The notes under the pieces are model-generated. The model was not told where the DNA came from. It ran no database searches and saw nothing but the letters and a program-made list of their open reading frames with translations. Positions 23,829-31,545 of a stretch of DNA of 34,396 bases are shown here, piece after piece (the first letter of the stretch is position 1; each line of letters begins with the position of its first letter). Position numbers and translations under genes: made by a program. The stretch is from the IMG/VR virus record IMGVR_UViG_3300032053_000270, positions 1 through 34,396 of that record, one strand, 5' to 3'. This DNA is from a virus.

Positions 23829-24956
23829 CTAGGCCGCAACAGCGGGCCACTCTGCGCCAGAAGCAATACGATCCACTTGGGGCTCCACTGCCTTGCACTT
23901 ACCCTTGATCGAGATAGTAGCCTTCGAGAGGTCGATATCCTTGCTGTCGGCTCGGAACATCGGGAAGGCCGTCTGCTCTCGTTGGGCGGTTCCACAGGGC
24001 GGCGTATGTCGCACCAAGACATGAACACAGTACGGCTCGCACAGATCGGACGAGGCACTAACCCACTCGGCTGCACCGCTTCGACCCTTCAGAGCGTCCA
24101 TCGGGTTGACCGGCTCGCCGGTCCCTTGCGTGATGTGCTCATACACGAACTCGATGTTGACATCCATCGGAATCTGTTTGCCTTCACGCACAGAATCCAG
24201 GTCGCCCCGATCGAGCAGATACTCGTATTCCATCTTCTCGCTGTAGGTCAGATTTCCGTCGCCGACCTTGATCTCCAACTCCTGCGGCAGGAACGTAACC
24301 ACCCCGCCATCTGCATACGTGCCGGCCCCGAGAGCAGGCGAGAACACGATGTCAATAGTCGTCGTTGTGGCTACCGGCACAGCACCGACCACGTTATTCG
24401 TCACGGTTATGGTCTGAATCAAGCCACCACCGCCGGTGAGATTTGTGCCATTGCCAGTAATGAGCGCTCGCGGGGCATCGCCCAAGGCCCCGTCAAACTC
24501 AACCACCCACGCGGCGGCAACACCCGTAACCGCCCAGTCATCGGTGGTGTATCCGTCGTCCATCGCCACAAGAGCCGATTTGACTGCCGAAGTGGCGGCG
24601 TTGTAGGCAATCGCGGCAGTCGTCTTACCGCCCCACGTCAGAGTGAACGTGCCGCCGGTCGGCGCACCCGGGCTACTGGCGTCCAGGCTGACGTTTTGCT
24701 TCGCGTTAGTACCCGCTGCCGTGCCTTGGGTGCGGCCGGTGACCGTGTGAACGGCATCCGCATCCGTCTCGCCGGCAATCGTAAACCGCGCACCAATCGG
24801 AATCTTATCCGTGATAGTAGAGTTCAGCACAACCGTATCGACCGCAAACGTGGTATCCATTACGGTCGGGGGTGTGCTCGGTTCGTTAATCGCCGCCGTG
24901 CCGCTAAGACCGTCTTGCAGCACAATATCAGTATCTCTAAGCTCGATTCTGGCCAT
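23829..24956 (-). CDS. Major tail (tube) protein with inserted beta domain
   Basis: 375 residues, start at 24956 with AGGAG upstream. N-terminal 'MARIELRDTDIVLQDGLSG' and C-terminal 'ELEIKVGDGNLTYSEKMEYEY', 'DLDSVREGKQIPMDVNIEFVYE', 'FPMFRADSKDIDLSKATISI' form the tube-protein core. Residues about 35-200 are inserted; the central piece (101-177, 'GGTFTLTWGGKTTAAIAYNA', 'VEFDGALGDAPRALITGNG') is a Thr/Gly-rich beta-sandwich repeat of a kind seen in many surface proteins. It would decorate the outside of the tail. A strong terminator follows the gene. Position before the chaperone and after the tail terminator supports the call. Confidence 0.85.
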   Translation of the reverse strand: MARIELRDTDIVLQDGLSGTAAINEPSTPPTVMDTTFAVDTVVLNSTITDKIPIGARFTIAGETDADAVHTVTGRTQGTAAGTNAKQNVSLDASSPGAPTGGTFTLTWGGKTTAAIAYNAATSAVKSALVAMDDGYTTDDWAVTGVAAAWVVEFDGALGDAPRALITGNGTNLTGGGGLIQTITVTNNVVGAVPVATTTTIDIVFSPALGAGTYADGGVVTFLPQELEIKVGDGNLTYSEKMEYEYLLDRGDLDSVREGKQIPMDVNIEFVYEHITQGTGEPVNPMDALKGRSGAAEWVSASSDLCEPYCVHVLVRHTPPCGTAQREQTAFPMFRADSKDIDLSKATISIKGKCKAVEPQVDRIASGAEWPAVAA

Positions 24957-24976
24957 TGAAATGGCTCCTGTTAGGC

Positions 24977-25477
24977 TTATTCTGTGTCGTTGATTTCCAT
25001 CCGATAACGGGCATCCACCATTGACTGACGAAGACCGTCAGTCGGATTATTTTGGCCGAAATGGAAGACCCGTACTGCGTCGTTCCGGCCAGACAAGGGT
25101 GACAAGCACCCAACAAGAGCGTTTGCATCGTCGCCAGGCATGTTCCCGCACTTGTAAACAGCAATCACACTGTCAAGTGCTTCGTGAAAGATGCCGGCGA
25201 TACGTGTGAACTCGTACCGATTCTTCTCCTGGCTACCGTAGCGGCTGGAAATCAGCACGTTTATGTCGAACTTCAGTTCGTAGTAGTTGTGACTCAACTC
25301 ACGACTAAAGGGGCCTGTAAACCTGATTTCTGCCAGATCAGTGGCCGACATGAGTGCATCCGTGCGAATATCCAGCCCTTCCACAAGGGCGGCCACATTC
25401 TCTTGTGCAGCTATCTGCTTCAAATAGGCAGCCGTTGACGCAAACAACCAACGTGCCCAATTAGGATTGGCCGGCAT
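24977..25477 (-). CDS. Putative tail terminator protein
   Basis: 166 residues from MPANPNWARWLFAS at 25477, with a strong GGAGGG and start 3 nt after the previous stop. A helical N-terminus is followed by a mixed alpha/beta body: 'AEIRFTGPFSRELSHNYYEL', 'KFDINVLISSRYG', 'YEFTRIAGIFHEALDSVIAVY' and 'DDANALVGCLSPL'. The alternation of strand, long helix and strand together with its slot right before the major tail protein matches tail terminator proteins, which cap the tube. Family assignment is from context and fold pattern, not a diagnostic motif. Confidence 0.6.
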   Translation of the reverse strand: MPANPNWARWLFASTAAYLKQIAAQENVAALVEGLDIRTDALMSATDLAEIRFTGPFSRELSHNYYELKFDINVLISSRYGSQEKNRYEFTRIAGIFHEALDSVIAVYKCGNMPGDDANALVGCLSPLSGRNDAVRVFHFGQNNPTDGLRQSMVDARYRMEINDTE

Positions 25478-25480
25478 GAC

Positions 25481-25981
25481 TTAGCCCTCCTCTCCACTTT
25501 GAGACACTTGCAGTTGGTCAGACGCCTCAAGCGATTGAACCAGAGTCGTAGACGAAGCAGTCTCGCCAGCAAGATGTTTGGCCACAATGACCCAAGCAGA
25601 CTTGAACTCGTATTCCTCAATCGACTCAATCGCGTATTTGGCCCCTTCGTAAGCAAGCCAGTCGTCCTTCACCAACACGAGATTCGGAGCGTCGCGCCGC
25701 TCAATGATAAAGACACGCTTACCACCCTCGTGCGAGCCACCCATGACCATCTGCTTATTGGCCGAGATAATAGAGATATTTCGCTCCACCTCTCGCGTCA
25801 CTTTGACGGGCAGAATGATCGCACGAGAAATTCGTGTTGCAATCGTCTTGACTTCGGCCACACCAGTTTGCGGGTCGGCCTCCGAGGAGACGAGATGATA
25901 GATAACGATTGCCCCGCCATAGAGCCTCTTAAGGCTGTATAGAGCAACCTGAATCTGACGATTGAGAAACTTCTGGCTCAT
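25481..25981 (-). CDS. Putative head closure / neck protein
   Basis: 166 residues from MSQKFLNRQIQVALYSL at 25981; the ribosome-binding site is weak. The body is beta-rich: 'GAIVIYHLVSSEADPQTGV', 'RAIILPVKVTREVERN', 'VFIIERRDAPNLVLVKDDWL' and 'YAIESIEEYEFKSAWVIVAKHLAG'. The pattern 'IxxxDWLxYEGxxYxIxxIxEYE' is typical of stopper/head-closure proteins (SPP1 gp16 type). The charged, low-complexity C-terminus (after about 145) is probably disordered. Position between coat and tail terminator agrees with a head-tail joining role. Confidence 0.62.
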   Translation of the reverse strand: MSQKFLNRQIQVALYSLKRLYGGAIVIYHLVSSEADPQTGVAEVKTIATRISRAIILPVKVTREVERNISIISANKQMVMGGSHEGGKRVFIIERRDAPNLVLVKDDWLAYEGAKYAIESIEEYEFKSAWVIVAKHLAGETASSTTLVQSLEASDQLQVSQSGEEG

Positions 25982-25991
25982 GGCACTACCA

Positions 25992-26285
25992 CTATTTATT
26001 GTCTTGGTTCAGGCAACTCGCCTTGCATGTCCATCTCTCGTTCATCGCCTGCTCCAGCCGACGCATGATGAAGGTGTTCTTAGCAATAACCCTCGTGCAT
26101 TTCACCACCAGTGGCAGCAAAATGCTTTTGTGATCGTCCTCTAACTTCATGATTCGCGCCGACATTCGATTCTCGCGATGCCACCCCTGCCAAAGGAAGA
26201 AGGCCACAACAATGGTGAGCGGTCCATACTGTCGCAAGACGGTGATGGCCTCACCAAAATCAATCTGAGCAAACAACAAATCCAT
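25992..26285 (-). CDS. Small single-pass membrane protein
   Basis: 97 residues from MDLLFAQIDF at 26285, with a strong AGAGGAG. A hydrophobic segment at about 20-36 ('GPLTIVVAFFLWQGW') is followed by a basic, helical cytoplasmic-type tail with 'RIMKLEDDHKSILLPLVVKC' and a C-terminal Cys pair (C88, C92). No family is recognised. It sits between the coat and neck genes, an unusual place for a membrane protein. A small holin or spanin-like protein, or a virion-membrane contact protein, is possible; a holin would normally have more than one segment or a lysin partner, and neither is seen. Confidence 0.6.
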   Translation of the reverse strand: MDLLFAQIDFGEAITVLRQYGPLTIVVAFFLWQGWHRENRMSARIMKLEDDHKSILLPLVVKCTRVIAKNTFIMRRLEQAMNERWTCKASCLNQDNK

Positions 26286-26316
26286 GTCGTATCTCCTCTG
26301 CTGCGAGGCGTGAGAA

Positions 26317-26348
26317 GTCTCCCGCCCGGACAGTTCCGGGCGGGAGAC
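26317..26348 (-). terminator. Strong hairpin after the coat protein gene
   Basis: Thirteen-pair perfect GC-rich stem 26317-26329 / 26336-26348 with a six-base loop. The minus-strand T-run after it is weak (TTCTC), so it may act partly as a terminator or as an RNA-stabilising 3' end for coat mRNA. Confidence 0.7.
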
Positions 26349-26377
26349 ATGATTACGCGCTCAGGACGCAGGATTGC

Positions 26378-27790
26378 TTAGCCAAGCAACACTGCGCACA
26401 GGTCGGTATCCAGAACGGCAATACCGGCCAGGATGTCGAGATTGACAACCGTGCCGCCATTCTGAATGTCGTACTGCATCGAAACCCGCATGGCGATGTC
26501 GTTGTAGACACCGACGTGCGAGAGGACGCCCATCGCATTGTTCGGCACAGCCAGGGGGCGCGTGACGAGGGCAAGGGCATCCCGGTGAAACGCCATGTTG
26601 AGCGAGCCGCCAGGGCCGGGGAACGCCGCCTGGTCATTTATCAAAGCAACGTCCAGCGGACGATCCAGGATCACGGACTGATCCGTGGTGCTGGCGCTAA
26701 GCCACGACTCGATCACCGTGTAGACACGGCGAGCAGAGCCGGTGCCAAACGCGACCAACTGACCAACTTGAGGGGCAACAGTCCAACCATCCAGAACGAT
26801 GGACTCTGCGTAGCCAATCGCATAGCCGCCCTGGACCGCGCACGCCTTGTAGACTGTGACCACAGCGTCATTGGCAACCGCGTACTTCAGCGCGGCGCTC
26901 AGCGTCATGCCGACCGGGGTGCCAGCGCCCGAAGTAGCCGTGAGATAGGTGGGCTGATCGTCGCCCGCCACTGTCACGTACTCATTGGCCGCACGCGCGC
27001 CTGTAAAGCCATTGACCGTCAGTTCACCAGCTTCGCCAGCGGCATAGCCAGAAACTTCGTCAATTGCACCGATCACAGTGTCACAGCTAACAGCCGCCAC
27101 ACTGTTGACGTTCTGGTCCATGTAGGTGTTGAACCCAAGGATGCGGCCGAGGGTAGCGTTCTGCAACGCCGTCCCGCCGTCTCCGCGCTCGTTGGCCTTG
27201 AGGAACAGTTCGTTCTTCAGCAACGCCGTCTCCGCCGTAGCCGCCAGAACGAGATTACGTCCGTCCGCCGGGGCCTTGTTGACGTTCATCTTCTCGCGAG
27301 CTTCCAGCAAGAAGTCCTTGCTGTTGGCACTCGTCAGATTCCCGAGCCGGCCGACCTTGTTCGCGAGGAACTTGTGAGCCTGGCCGAGAACCGCGCGGTC
27401 CACGGCGCGGGCGATCGTCTGCATACCAGGGCGCAGATAGATGTCCACGAGGTCCTGGAAGCTCTTGCTGGCCTCGCCATCCTTGATGACGAAGCTGTTG
27501 TAAATCCACTGATCCAACGGCACGCGCACGTTGGTAGCGTTTGCGTCCTGCTGCGTCAGCGCAGTGCCGTCCTTCTTACGGCGAATGCGGAAAGTTCCCG
27601 GCTTGCGAGTGTTCACCACGTCGCCGTAGCTGCGAACTTCCGACTCGAAGTCGCGGTGGACGAGGTTCGCGATGACCATATTCTCTTCGAGAATGGCCAA
27701 GCCTTCGTTCGCCCACTGCTCGGGAACGTAAGCGTCGTTGTCGTTGGCGAAGCAAGCGAATTGGGCCTGGGACAGATACAGAGTCTTCAT
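26378..27790 (-). CDS. Major capsid protein (P22 coat type, HK97 fold)
   Basis: 470 residues, start at 27790 with AAAGG upstream. Residues 20-70 carry the P22-like coat signature 'YVPEQWANEGLAILEENMVI', 'ANLVHRDFESEVRSYGDVVN' and 'TRKPGTFRIRRK'. The core continues with 'DLVDIYLRPGMQTIARAVDR' and 'FLLEAREKMN', and ends with 'AFHRDALALVTRPL' and 'MRVSMQYDIQNG...VVNLDILAG'. An inserted beta domain at about 245-385 matches the P22 insertion-domain position. Residues 4-14 (LYLSQAQFACF) are almost identical to the start of the scaffold, which precedes it. Flanking hairpins on both sides fit high expression. It would build an icosahedral shell. Confidence 0.88.
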   Translation of the reverse strand: MKTLYLSQAQFACFANDNDAYVPEQWANEGLAILEENMVIANLVHRDFESEVRSYGDVVNTRKPGTFRIRRKKDGTALTQQDANATNVRVPLDQWIYNSFVIKDGEASKSFQDLVDIYLRPGMQTIARAVDRAVLGQAHKFLANKVGRLGNLTSANSKDFLLEAREKMNVNKAPADGRNLVLAATAETALLKNELFLKANERGDGGTALQNATLGRILGFNTYMDQNVNSVAAVSCDTVIGAIDEVSGYAAGEAGELTVNGFTGARAANEYVTVAGDDQPTYLTATSGAGTPVGMTLSAALKYAVANDAVVTVYKACAVQGGYAIGYAESIVLDGWTVAPQVGQLVAFGTGSARRVYTVIESWLSASTTDQSVILDRPLDVALINDQAAFPGPGGSLNMAFHRDALALVTRPLAVPNNAMGVLSHVGVYNDIAMRVSMQYDIQNGGTVVNLDILAGIAVLDTDLCAVLLG

Positions 27791-27825
27791 GTGTTTACCT
27801 TTCGGTTTGTCAAGAAACGAAACGG

Positions 27826-27841
27826 GCCGCGACTGCGGCCA
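27826..27841 (-). terminator. Hairpin between scaffold and coat genes
   Basis: Six-pair GC stem (GGCCGC/GCGGCC) with a four-base loop; on the minus strand CGTTTCGTTTC follows. Weak terminator, possibly tuning the scaffold-to-coat ratio. Confidence 0.6.
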
Positions 27842-27868
27842 TCAAACGGACAAACCCCTGGTGAGACG

Positions 27869-28711
27869 TTACGAGCGGTTGGCCTTAAGAGGCCGGAGTC
27901 CGAGAAGCTCAGGGTTCTTCGCGCGAAGCTCCCGATACTGTTGCGGAGTCAACTTCGCAACATCAATACGACCACTCTGACCCGGCGCAAGGCCGCCGGT
28001 TGCCGATCCTGCTCCGATTCCGCTGACCACGCCGGATTTGAATTGATTGCCGTACTCCGGCAACTCTTTCATCCGTTTGACCGCTTCTTCGGGTGTATGA
28101 ACATAGAGAGTGGACTCACCGGTCTTGGGATCAATGCCGGGCATTTCGACGACAACCTTAAATCCGTTAGATCGCTTCGTTATGGGGTCCATCTCTTCAA
28201 TCATTTTCGTCATAGGCTTCAACAGCGTGACGATTTGAGATGCGCTAAAGGCATCATTCTTGATCGCGGCATCTTGCAGCGATCGCTGTACAGTAGAGTC
28301 ACGGTATCTCGACTCCCAACCGCGCGATGTCTCCTCCAGTGCTGTCAGTTTCGCCTGATACGACGATTCCAACTCCTGTTTTTCCAAAGCGGCTTGCTGT
28401 TCCTTCGATCGCAACTGCCCTTGGACTGCGGCCAAGTTTTCTTGCAGCGACTTGCGATCACTCTCGTTAAGAGTGTTGGATTTCAGAGTATCCTGCAGCT
28501 TCGTCTCTTGTACCTTGAGTTGGGCTTGGTGCTTCCGGCGGTCCTCAGCCAGGAATGCGTTTACTTCGTCCTGGGTGTACGTAGATTTTTCACCCGCCAC
28601 GCCAGCACCAGCCGCGCCAGCACCAGCCGCTCCAGCCACGGCCGCACCAGCGGCACCTTCGCCCTCGAAGCAAGAGAATTGAGCACGCGAACGATACAGA
28701 TCAAACAACAT
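27869..28711 (-). CDS. Capsid scaffolding protein
   Basis: 280 residues from MLFDLYRSRAQFSCF at 28711 (AGGA upstream). After an 11-residue motif shared with the coat protein comes an Ala/Gly low-complexity stretch (17-40), then 'YTQDEVNAFLAEDRRKHQAQ' and a long charged coiled coil (about 56-145). Residues 150-225 form a small compact region ('FSASQIVTLLKPMTKMI', 'TGESTLYVHTPEEAVKRMKE'), and the C-terminus 'LTPQQYRELRAKNPELLGLR' is basic and helical, the typical coat-binding end. The coiled-coil architecture and position before the coat gene define it as scaffold. No protease domain is seen. Confidence 0.82.
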   Translation of the reverse strand: MLFDLYRSRAQFSCFEGEGAAGAAVAGAAGAGAAGAGVAGEKSTYTQDEVNAFLAEDRRKHQAQLKVQETKLQDTLKSNTLNESDRKSLQENLAAVQGQLRSKEQQAALEKQELESSYQAKLTALEETSRGWESRYRDSTVQRSLQDAAIKNDAFSASQIVTLLKPMTKMIEEMDPITKRSNGFKVVVEMPGIDPKTGESTLYVHTPEEAVKRMKELPEYGNQFKSGVVSGIGAGSATGGLAPGQSGRIDVAKLTPQQYRELRAKNPELLGLRPLKANRS

Positions 28712-28843
28712 TGGAAATCCTCACCCAGCCTAGTTAAACAGAGTCGTAATTGGCCTTCGGACCGGTTCGTCGACCGACTCTTCCTAGCGATGCTGGCCTG
28801 CTAGTAGGGCGATCGAACTACACGTTCGATCCAGTGCAGCGGG
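28712..28843. other. Gene-free spacer with a hairpin
   Basis: A 132-bp stretch between the adaptor and scaffold genes. It contains a perfect eight-pair hairpin at 28811-28831 (GATCGAAC/GTTCGATC, five-base loop) and other short self-complementary pieces. No reading frame with a ribosome-binding site or clear tRNA cloverleaf was found. It may carry a promoter or processing site for the scaffold/coat pair. Confidence 0.55.
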
Positions 28844-29365
28844 CTATGACACCCTTGACAATTTGATGGCGTCAGGATCGCGAAGATAGGGCGAGAGCAA
28901 TCGCCATGCCAACGCATTCGGGACCAAATTTACCAAATGAGTAGTCGGTATCATGCTGCGATCGTAAGAGGTTCGCACAGCCCCGTAGCCCACACTCGTC
29001 ACCATCAACGCTTCAAGTTCAAGTTCCGCATCCCTGTCATCAAGCAGACTGTGAGCGATCTCATAGCTCGCCCGGCGGATGTCTTCCGGCACCACTATGT
29101 CTGCGCCGCGCGGAAACTCGCGAACTTGAGCAGCCTCGGCCGCCCGGGTCTGGGCCACGGTCGGTTCGGTAGATTGCTGCTTAATCACCCAGACCGTGTG
29201 CTTGTCGCCCTTGAAAGCCAGCCCATCAATCAGGCGAGTGGCCGCAATCAGGGCATTGGTCCGGTCCTTGGTCGAAGCGGCACTCCACGCAAACTCGTGA
29301 AGCCGTGTGTCGAAGTAGGCGATTGCCTCCTCTAAGCCGCCGTAGAAAGTAGCGTCAAGTGGCAT
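28844..29365 (-). CDS. Head-tail adaptor (DnaT-like ssDNA-binding fold)
   Basis: 173 residues from MPLDATFYGGLEEAIAYF at 29365 (AGGTGACTT upstream). Landmarks of the DnaT-like family used as connector proteins: 'EEAIAYFDTRLHEFAWSAAS', 'DRTNALIAATRLIDGLAFKG' (about 32-53), 'REFPRGADIVVPEDIRRASYEIAHSL' in two adjoining blocks (about 80-105) and 'LVPNALAWRLLSPYLRD' near the end. In tailed phages these all-helical proteins sit below the portal. It lies upstream of scaffold rather than after coat, an uncommon order. The name DnaT refers to fold only; no primosome role is implied. Confidence 0.78.
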   Translation of the reverse strand: MPLDATFYGGLEEAIAYFDTRLHEFAWSAASTKDRTNALIAATRLIDGLAFKGDKHTVWVIKQQSTEPTVAQTRAAEAAQVREFPRGADIVVPEDIRRASYEIAHSLLDDRDAELELEALMVTSVGYGAVRTSYDRSMIPTTHLVNLVPNALAWRLLSPYLRDPDAIKLSRVS

Positions 29366-29395
29366 AAGTCACCTATACGACAACAAGGATGTAAG

Positions 29396-30586
29396 TTACG
29401 GTTGCGAGTATCCCCGCAGCCAATGAGCATCAGGTGTCGAGTGCTGGGCGTACCAACCCTCGCCCCACAAGTCTTGCAGTTGCCGAAAATACGATTCGTA
29501 TCTCCAACGCACCACATTCATTGAGTAATTGGCAACAGCGTGCTGGTGGATGACGTAGGGGTTTAACTTCGGCGCTTCTTTCGCGGCCCACACAAATTCG
29601 TTGAGCGTGTGACAGCGAAAGCCCGTCTTGCCGTGGATCACAGTTTCAGGAAAAGCTCCAAAGTCAGTGGTGATCGCCGGTGTTCCAGCGAACTGACACT
29701 CGACGGCAACTGCACCAAAGGGTTCTGTGTACGTCGTAGCGATGAAGGTCGCTAAGGCCCCGCCGTAGAGTTTGGCCCGTTTGTCGCCTGTCGCGAAGCC
29801 GACGTACTCCAAGTCGCCTTCGTAGACTTCGCCATCTGCACAGTGGATGCGTTGTCCGCCTTCTATCCGCTCGACTTTGGTGCATCCTTGTCCCGCAATC
29901 TTGAGCTTTGCCCCAATCCGCTTGCACGTCTCGACCGCAATGTGTATTCCCTTCCGCTTCACCAACCGGCCGAGGTATAGGTAGTAGTCATCCTTCTTGA
30001 CTTGCAGCGGATAGTCTTCGGGATTGAGGTAATTTTGTATTACCCGATCGTACCAGTAGCCATCAGGATCAAAGCCGCCCTCTGCGCCCCAGATTTTGGC
30101 TTGATGCGAATAGGATTCATACACACGGTAGCGTCCTTGCTTTCTCGGCAGCAATCCATTATAACCCGCCCCGTACTCCACCACCATCACGTCGCCTTCA
30201 ACAGCCTCTACCAATGGCAGGCTTAGGTTGCCGGTGATAATGAGAACAAAGTCGCGAGGTTGCTTCCGTTTGTTGATCTCGACAGCCGCGCGTTCGTTAA
30301 GCAACTTCCAGTAGGGGGCATCTGATGTCCATTGTACATCATAAAGGGCGTCGGGATTATAGGGACCAAAGAATCCCTCTTGCTCGGCGTGTGTCATCAC
30401 GTTCACGTCTTCCACACACCACTTACCAATGTCACTACCTTCAACGCCGTAGTGAAAGCACTCGTGCCCCAGTGACGAGAGCATTTGAATCCCGTGAAGA
30501 ATCTTTTGAGTAAAGGCACAAGCTGAATGCGAATTATTCGTCTGCGTGTGGGGGAGACCGACGAAATGAAAGCGGAATTTGCTCAT
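29396..30586 (-). CDS. GT4-type glycosyltransferase (GT-B fold)
   Basis: 396 residues. Start at 30586 (MSKFRFHFVGLPHT, GAAGG upstream) chosen because the family's N-terminal strand begins here; it overlaps the endonuclease gene by 53 nt. The C-terminal Rossmann domain has 'YYLYLGRLVKRKGIHIAVET' (201-220), 'AKLKIAGQG', 'LEYVGF' and the E288-x7-E296 nucleotide-sugar motif in 'EPFGAVAVECQFAGTPAITT', followed by 'GAFPETVIHGKTGFRC'. The enzyme would transfer a sugar from an activated donor. Between an endonuclease and a head connector gene it may modify virion protein, phage DNA or host surface; the acceptor is unknown. No membrane segment is present, so it is probably cytosolic. Confidence 0.85.
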   Translation of the reverse strand: MSKFRFHFVGLPHTQTNNSHSACAFTQKILHGIQMLSSLGHECFHYGVEGSDIGKWCVEDVNVMTHAEQEGFFGPYNPDALYDVQWTSDAPYWKLLNERAAVEINKRKQPRDFVLIITGNLSLPLVEAVEGDVMVVEYGAGYNGLLPRKQGRYRVYESYSHQAKIWGAEGGFDPDGYWYDRVIQNYLNPEDYPLQVKKDDYYLYLGRLVKRKGIHIAVETCKRIGAKLKIAGQGCTKVERIEGGQRIHCADGEVYEGDLEYVGFATGDKRAKLYGGALATFIATTYTEPFGAVAVECQFAGTPAITTDFGAFPETVIHGKTGFRCHTLNEFVWAAKEAPKLNPYVIHQHAVANYSMNVVRWRYESYFRQLQDLWGEGWYAQHSTPDAHWLRGYSQP

Positions 30587-31148
30587 AGTGACCTTCAAGA
30601 TACAGGATGGCGGTTCGCAGTAACGCAGGGTTGTCTTTGAAATTACCGATGCCGTGATTACACCTGTGACACAGTAGTCCACGAATCTCGCCTAATGCGT
30701 GATCGTGATCGACTGAAAGCGTGCCAACTTCCTCTGGTGTTTTCCGGCAAATAAAACACCCACCACCCTGATGTTGTAACAGCGATTCGTACTCGCCCGG
30801 CTCCAACCCATAGCAGTGATCTCGTATCGCTGCACATTGAGTAATTGAATCTTCGCGATAGGCTTGGTTGGCACGGGCGCGTCGACACTCGGCGCAGTAG
30901 GGCGTGTTATAAGTCTTCCCGCGCTTAAGCCGTTGAACGTCAAACAGTTCAACAGCTTTCAACTCACCACAGTCAAGGCACCGTCTTGTCCCTTCGGGAA
31001 CAACCTCCTCTGTCCGACGACGATAGCGTCTTTCATAGCCACGATGATTTCGGTAGCACTCCTTGCAATCTGGGCGTCGGCCATCCTTGGAGGCGCGATT
31101 CCGAACAAATTGACTAAGTAACTTTTCCTCACCGCAACGCGAACACAT
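30534..31148 (-). CDS. Endonuclease VII-like nuclease with two N-terminal zinc knuckles
   Basis: 204 residues from MCSRCGEEKLL at 31148. Two treble-clef-like Cys4 modules come first: C2/C5/C28/C31 and C57/C60/C85/C88, joined by a very basic stretch (35-47). The endonuclease VII domain follows: C131-x-x-C134, D147-H-D-H150 and C160-x-x-C163-N164 ('CFICRKTPEE', 'LSVDHDHALGEIRGLLCHRC'). T4 endonuclease VII cuts Holliday junctions before packaging; relatives are also free-standing homing nucleases. The last about 18 residues ('QIPLSFRRSPPHADE' included) are encoded inside the next gene and look like added tail. Start context is weak (GAGACGAAG). Confidence 0.85.
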   Translation of the reverse strand: MCSRCGEEKLLSQFVRNRASKDGRRPDCKECYRNHRGYERRYRRRTEEVVPEGTRRCLDCGELKAVELFDVQRLKRGKTYNTPYCAECRRARANQAYREDSITQCAAIRDHCYGLEPGEYESLLQHQGGGCFICRKTPEEVGTLSVDHDHALGEIRGLLCHRCNHGIGNFKDNPALLRTAILYLEGHYEQIPLSFRRSPPHADE

Positions 31149-31186
31149 CTTCGTCTCTGTTACCGTGTCTATGTTGTCACCTCAAA

Positions 31187-31537
31187 CTAAGGTTTCGGAA
31201 ATTGAGTCTTCACACCTGCGATCGCGGCCAACCAATCCAACAACCCGGCCTTGACCGGGTTGTTGGAGGCTAGACCGTTGATCGCGTGAAACAGCATGTC
31301 CAGTTGATCGCCAGTCGTCGGATAGGCAAACTGTCTCTGCGACTGATAGGCCGCATCCTTTTCAGCCTGTGTTCTCGGATCGGGGAACGTCGTATCAAAA
31401 CGCGGATTGATGCTGGCAGGGGGTATCTGTTGCGTGCCAGTGTAGAACACCACTTCGCAGTCTGGATAGTCAGACGGCTTGGCATTGTCTCTGTCGTGCC
31501 AGCAAATCACAATTTCATTCTTGATTATGAGTTGCAT
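31187..31537 (-). CDS. Small fibre-associated protein
   Basis: 116 residues from MQLIIKNEIVICWHDRD at 31537. AGGAGGGG overlaps the stop of the fibre gene, so the two are coupled. A beta-rich beginning is followed by 'FPDPRTQAEKDAAYQSQRQF', then 'AYPTTGDQLDMLFHAINGL', a pattern that recurs in small proteins beside phage fibre genes, and an alpha C-terminus. Fibre assembly chaperone or fibre-tip attachment is plausible from position; the motif alone does not prove it. A perfect 12-bp inverted repeat lies inside the gene (31237-31266). Confidence 0.6.
   Translation of the reverse strand: MQLIIKNEIVICWHDRDNAKPSDYPDCEVVFYTGTQQIPPASINPRFDTTFPDPRTQAEKDAAYQSQRQFAYPTTGDQLDMLFHAINGLASNNPVKAGLLDWLAAIAGVKTQFPKP
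31237..31266. repeat. Perfect inverted repeat inside a coding region
   Basis: 31237-31248 and 31255-31266 are perfect 12-bp complements around six bases. It encodes part of 'LASNNPVKAGLL'. No T-run follows on the minus strand, so termination is unlikely without other factors. Confidence 0.75.
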
Positions 31538-31545
31538 GACCCCTC

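Noticed and set aside
23877-24959. 360-residue plus-strand frame opposite the major tail protein
   Set aside because: Antisense shadow; Arg/His-rich with no recognisable domain, and the minus strand fits a tail protein with terminator and ribosome-binding site.
26516-28804. Very long plus-strand frame opposite coat and scaffold
   Set aside because: It is antisense to two confidently assigned genes, is rich in Arg/His/Val without domain features, and has no start signal.
28741-28843. Possible tRNA on either strand
   Set aside because: TTCGATC loop-like sequences occur, but no acceptor stem, anticodon arm or D-arm can be paired into a cloverleaf.
31237-31266. Perfect 12-bp hairpin as a terminator
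   Set aside because: It lies inside a coding sequence and no T-run follows on the transcribed strand; kept only as an inverted repeat.
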